Shown here in pieces: positions 63,267 to 64,000 of a DNA stretch of 64,000 nucleotides (positions are counted from its first letter, which is position 1; each line of letters opens with the position of its first letter). The DNA comes from Leucothrix mucor DSM 2157 (GTDB lineage: Bacteria > Pseudomonadota > Gammaproteobacteria > Thiotrichales > Thiotrichaceae), in assembly GCF_000419525.1 (NCBI RefSeq), contig NZ_ATTE01000001.1:1240001-1304000 (forward strand). The letters run 5' to 3'. Position numbers and translations under genes: made by a program. The notes under the pieces were generated by a model. The model was not told the origin of the DNA and ran no database searches. It saw only the letters and a program-made list of their open reading frames with translations.

Positions 63267-63896
63267 TTATTGCGGCTTAACTTGGTAAAAGCCTGTTGTG
63301 TAGTCGTAGCTGTAGAGTTTTACAGAATCGCCGCGAGTGATGTCATTCGGCTCTGCACAGCGTATTTTTAAGATTAAGCCTGCACCACCATCATGCAGTG
63401 ATGCCTCGCCAGTTGTGGCGCTGACTTTACCGCTGCGAACCGTGACGTACTGCCCGATAAAATCTTTAGACTGTTTGGCGGCTTGCTTTTTAAAGAGTGG
63501 TTTTAACGGCTGTAAACAAGGAGAAATTAGAGTGGCGCCAACAATCGGCGCGATTAATAAAATCCACACCCCAATGGCGATTTGCACCCAACCGGTGGGC
63601 AGCATGGGATAGATGAAATACACCGCCAGAAAGCTGAGCGCCCAAGAGGCTAATATAATGAATGACAGGCTAATGGTGATCGGGATGCCATCCAGCCGGA
63701 ATTTAGCGAGCAGGCCGCTAATACTGAGGGACGAGTCTGCGACATCAAGATCTGCATCCATCGCGACATCGCCATCAGAGCCTTCAAAATCGCCAAAGCC
63801 AAAGCTTGCGACTAACCAATAAAAGACGACCAGAATCAACAGGCCGCTGTAAAACACGGTGGGGAACGTAAATATCCCTGAGATAAACCCACTCAC
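63267..63896 (-). CDS. YqiJ-like membrane protein with OB-fold (NfeD-type) C-terminus
   Basis: 209 aa. Three hydrophobic helices (about 10-32, 74-95, 105-125), an acidic loop FEGSDGDVAMDADLDVADSS between the first and second, and a soluble C-terminal beta domain QYVTVRSGKVSATTGEASLHDGGAGLILKIRCAEPNDITRGDSVKLYSYD, an OB-fold as in YqiJ/NfeD proteins. In E. coli yqiJ is beside yqiK; NfeD-like proteins partner flotillins. First gene of the unit. The promoter should lie in 63897-64000, which is AT-rich. Confidence 0.82.
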   Translation of the reverse strand: MSGFISGIFTFPTVFYSGLLILVVFYWLVASFGFGDFEGSDGDVAMDADLDVADSSLSISGLLAKFRLDGIPITISLSFIILASWALSFLAVYFIYPMLPTGWVQIAIGVWILLIAPIVGATLISPCLQPLKPLFKKQAAKQSKDFIGQYVTVRSGKVSATTGEASLHDGGAGLILKIRCAEPNDITRGDSVKLYSYDYTTGFYQVKPQ

Positions 63897-64000
63897 AATT
63901 GCTCCTTATTATTTTTTTATGTAAGCATTTTATACTAACAGCTAATGGTTAAAGTTTCATTTAATGTGGGCGGTCAGTTTACAAACGATCGGAGTGATCC

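Overview
The window (64 kb, roughly half G+C except for one AT-rich island) looks like chromosomal DNA of a marine, free-living, Gram-negative gammaproteobacterium. The reasons are a complete DMSP-catabolism-type cluster, a PQQ-type sugar dehydrogenase lipoprotein, a YqiJ/YqiK-type flotillin operon, and housekeeping-like genes (RluA-type, ProC-like, RsgA) of proteobacterial style. A filamentous Thiotrichales relative such as Leucothrix is possible, but this is a guess from gene content only. No rRNA, tRNA, CRISPR array or prophage was recognised.

Layout. 1-10.9 kb: edge of a YczE/YitT-type membrane protein, BLUF photoreceptor, RluA-type pseudouridine synthase, DUF533/TerB-like protein, P5C-reductase-like protein, RsgA GTPase, Old Yellow Enzyme, a 65-aa coiled-coil protein, a UPF1-like SF1 helicase and a PQQ-dependent sugar dehydrogenase. 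11-25 kb: two very large secreted multidomain proteins (GEVED, SdrD B-like and DUF11-type modules) with paralogous C-terminal thirds. They lie on the minus strand and bracket four plus-strand genes (YHYH protein, EamA transporter, GNAT, spermidine-synthase-like). 25-27.6 kb: serine hydrolase with a perfect palindrome in its leader, then a LysR regulator.

27.7-35.2 kb: malonate-semialdehyde dehydrogenase, GMC alcohol dehydrogenase, a two-domain class III CoA-transferase of DddD length, and a BCCT carrier. With the divergent LysR gene this matches the known dddR-dddC-dddA-dddD-dddT gene set. Import of dimethylsulfoniopropionate (BCCT) would be followed by CoA-dependent cleavage to DMS plus 3-hydroxypropionyl-CoA (DddD), oxidation of 3-hydroxypropionate (GMC), and conversion to acetyl-CoA (MMSDH-type enzyme). 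35.4-48.3 kb: tandem paralogous diguanylate cyclases, an MFS/LysR divergent pair, a Phd/VapC-type toxin-antitoxin pair, an ArsP-like permease with a CxxC thioredoxin, a Vps62-domain secreted protein, an amidase, a secreted glycosidase-like protein and a BenE transporter.

48.4-52.1 kb is an AT-rich accessory island. Its core is a translationally coupled pair: a P-loop ATPase with C-terminal zinc ribbon and helix-hairpin-helix-like tail, and a protein with a HEPN-type R-x4-H motif. This is the best candidate in the window for an undescribed (possibly defence) system. Three small ORFs follow, including a shortened ParD-like antitoxin. At 53256-54791 a 1536-bp IS66-family element with 16-bp perfect ends and a perfect 8-bp target duplication has split a secreted von Willebrand A protein gene exactly in its MIDAS motif. 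55-64 kb: an FG-GAP/VCBS protein and the three-gene unit YqiJ-like / flotillin-like / 1776-aa AAA ATPase, probably a membrane-associated machine of unknown role.
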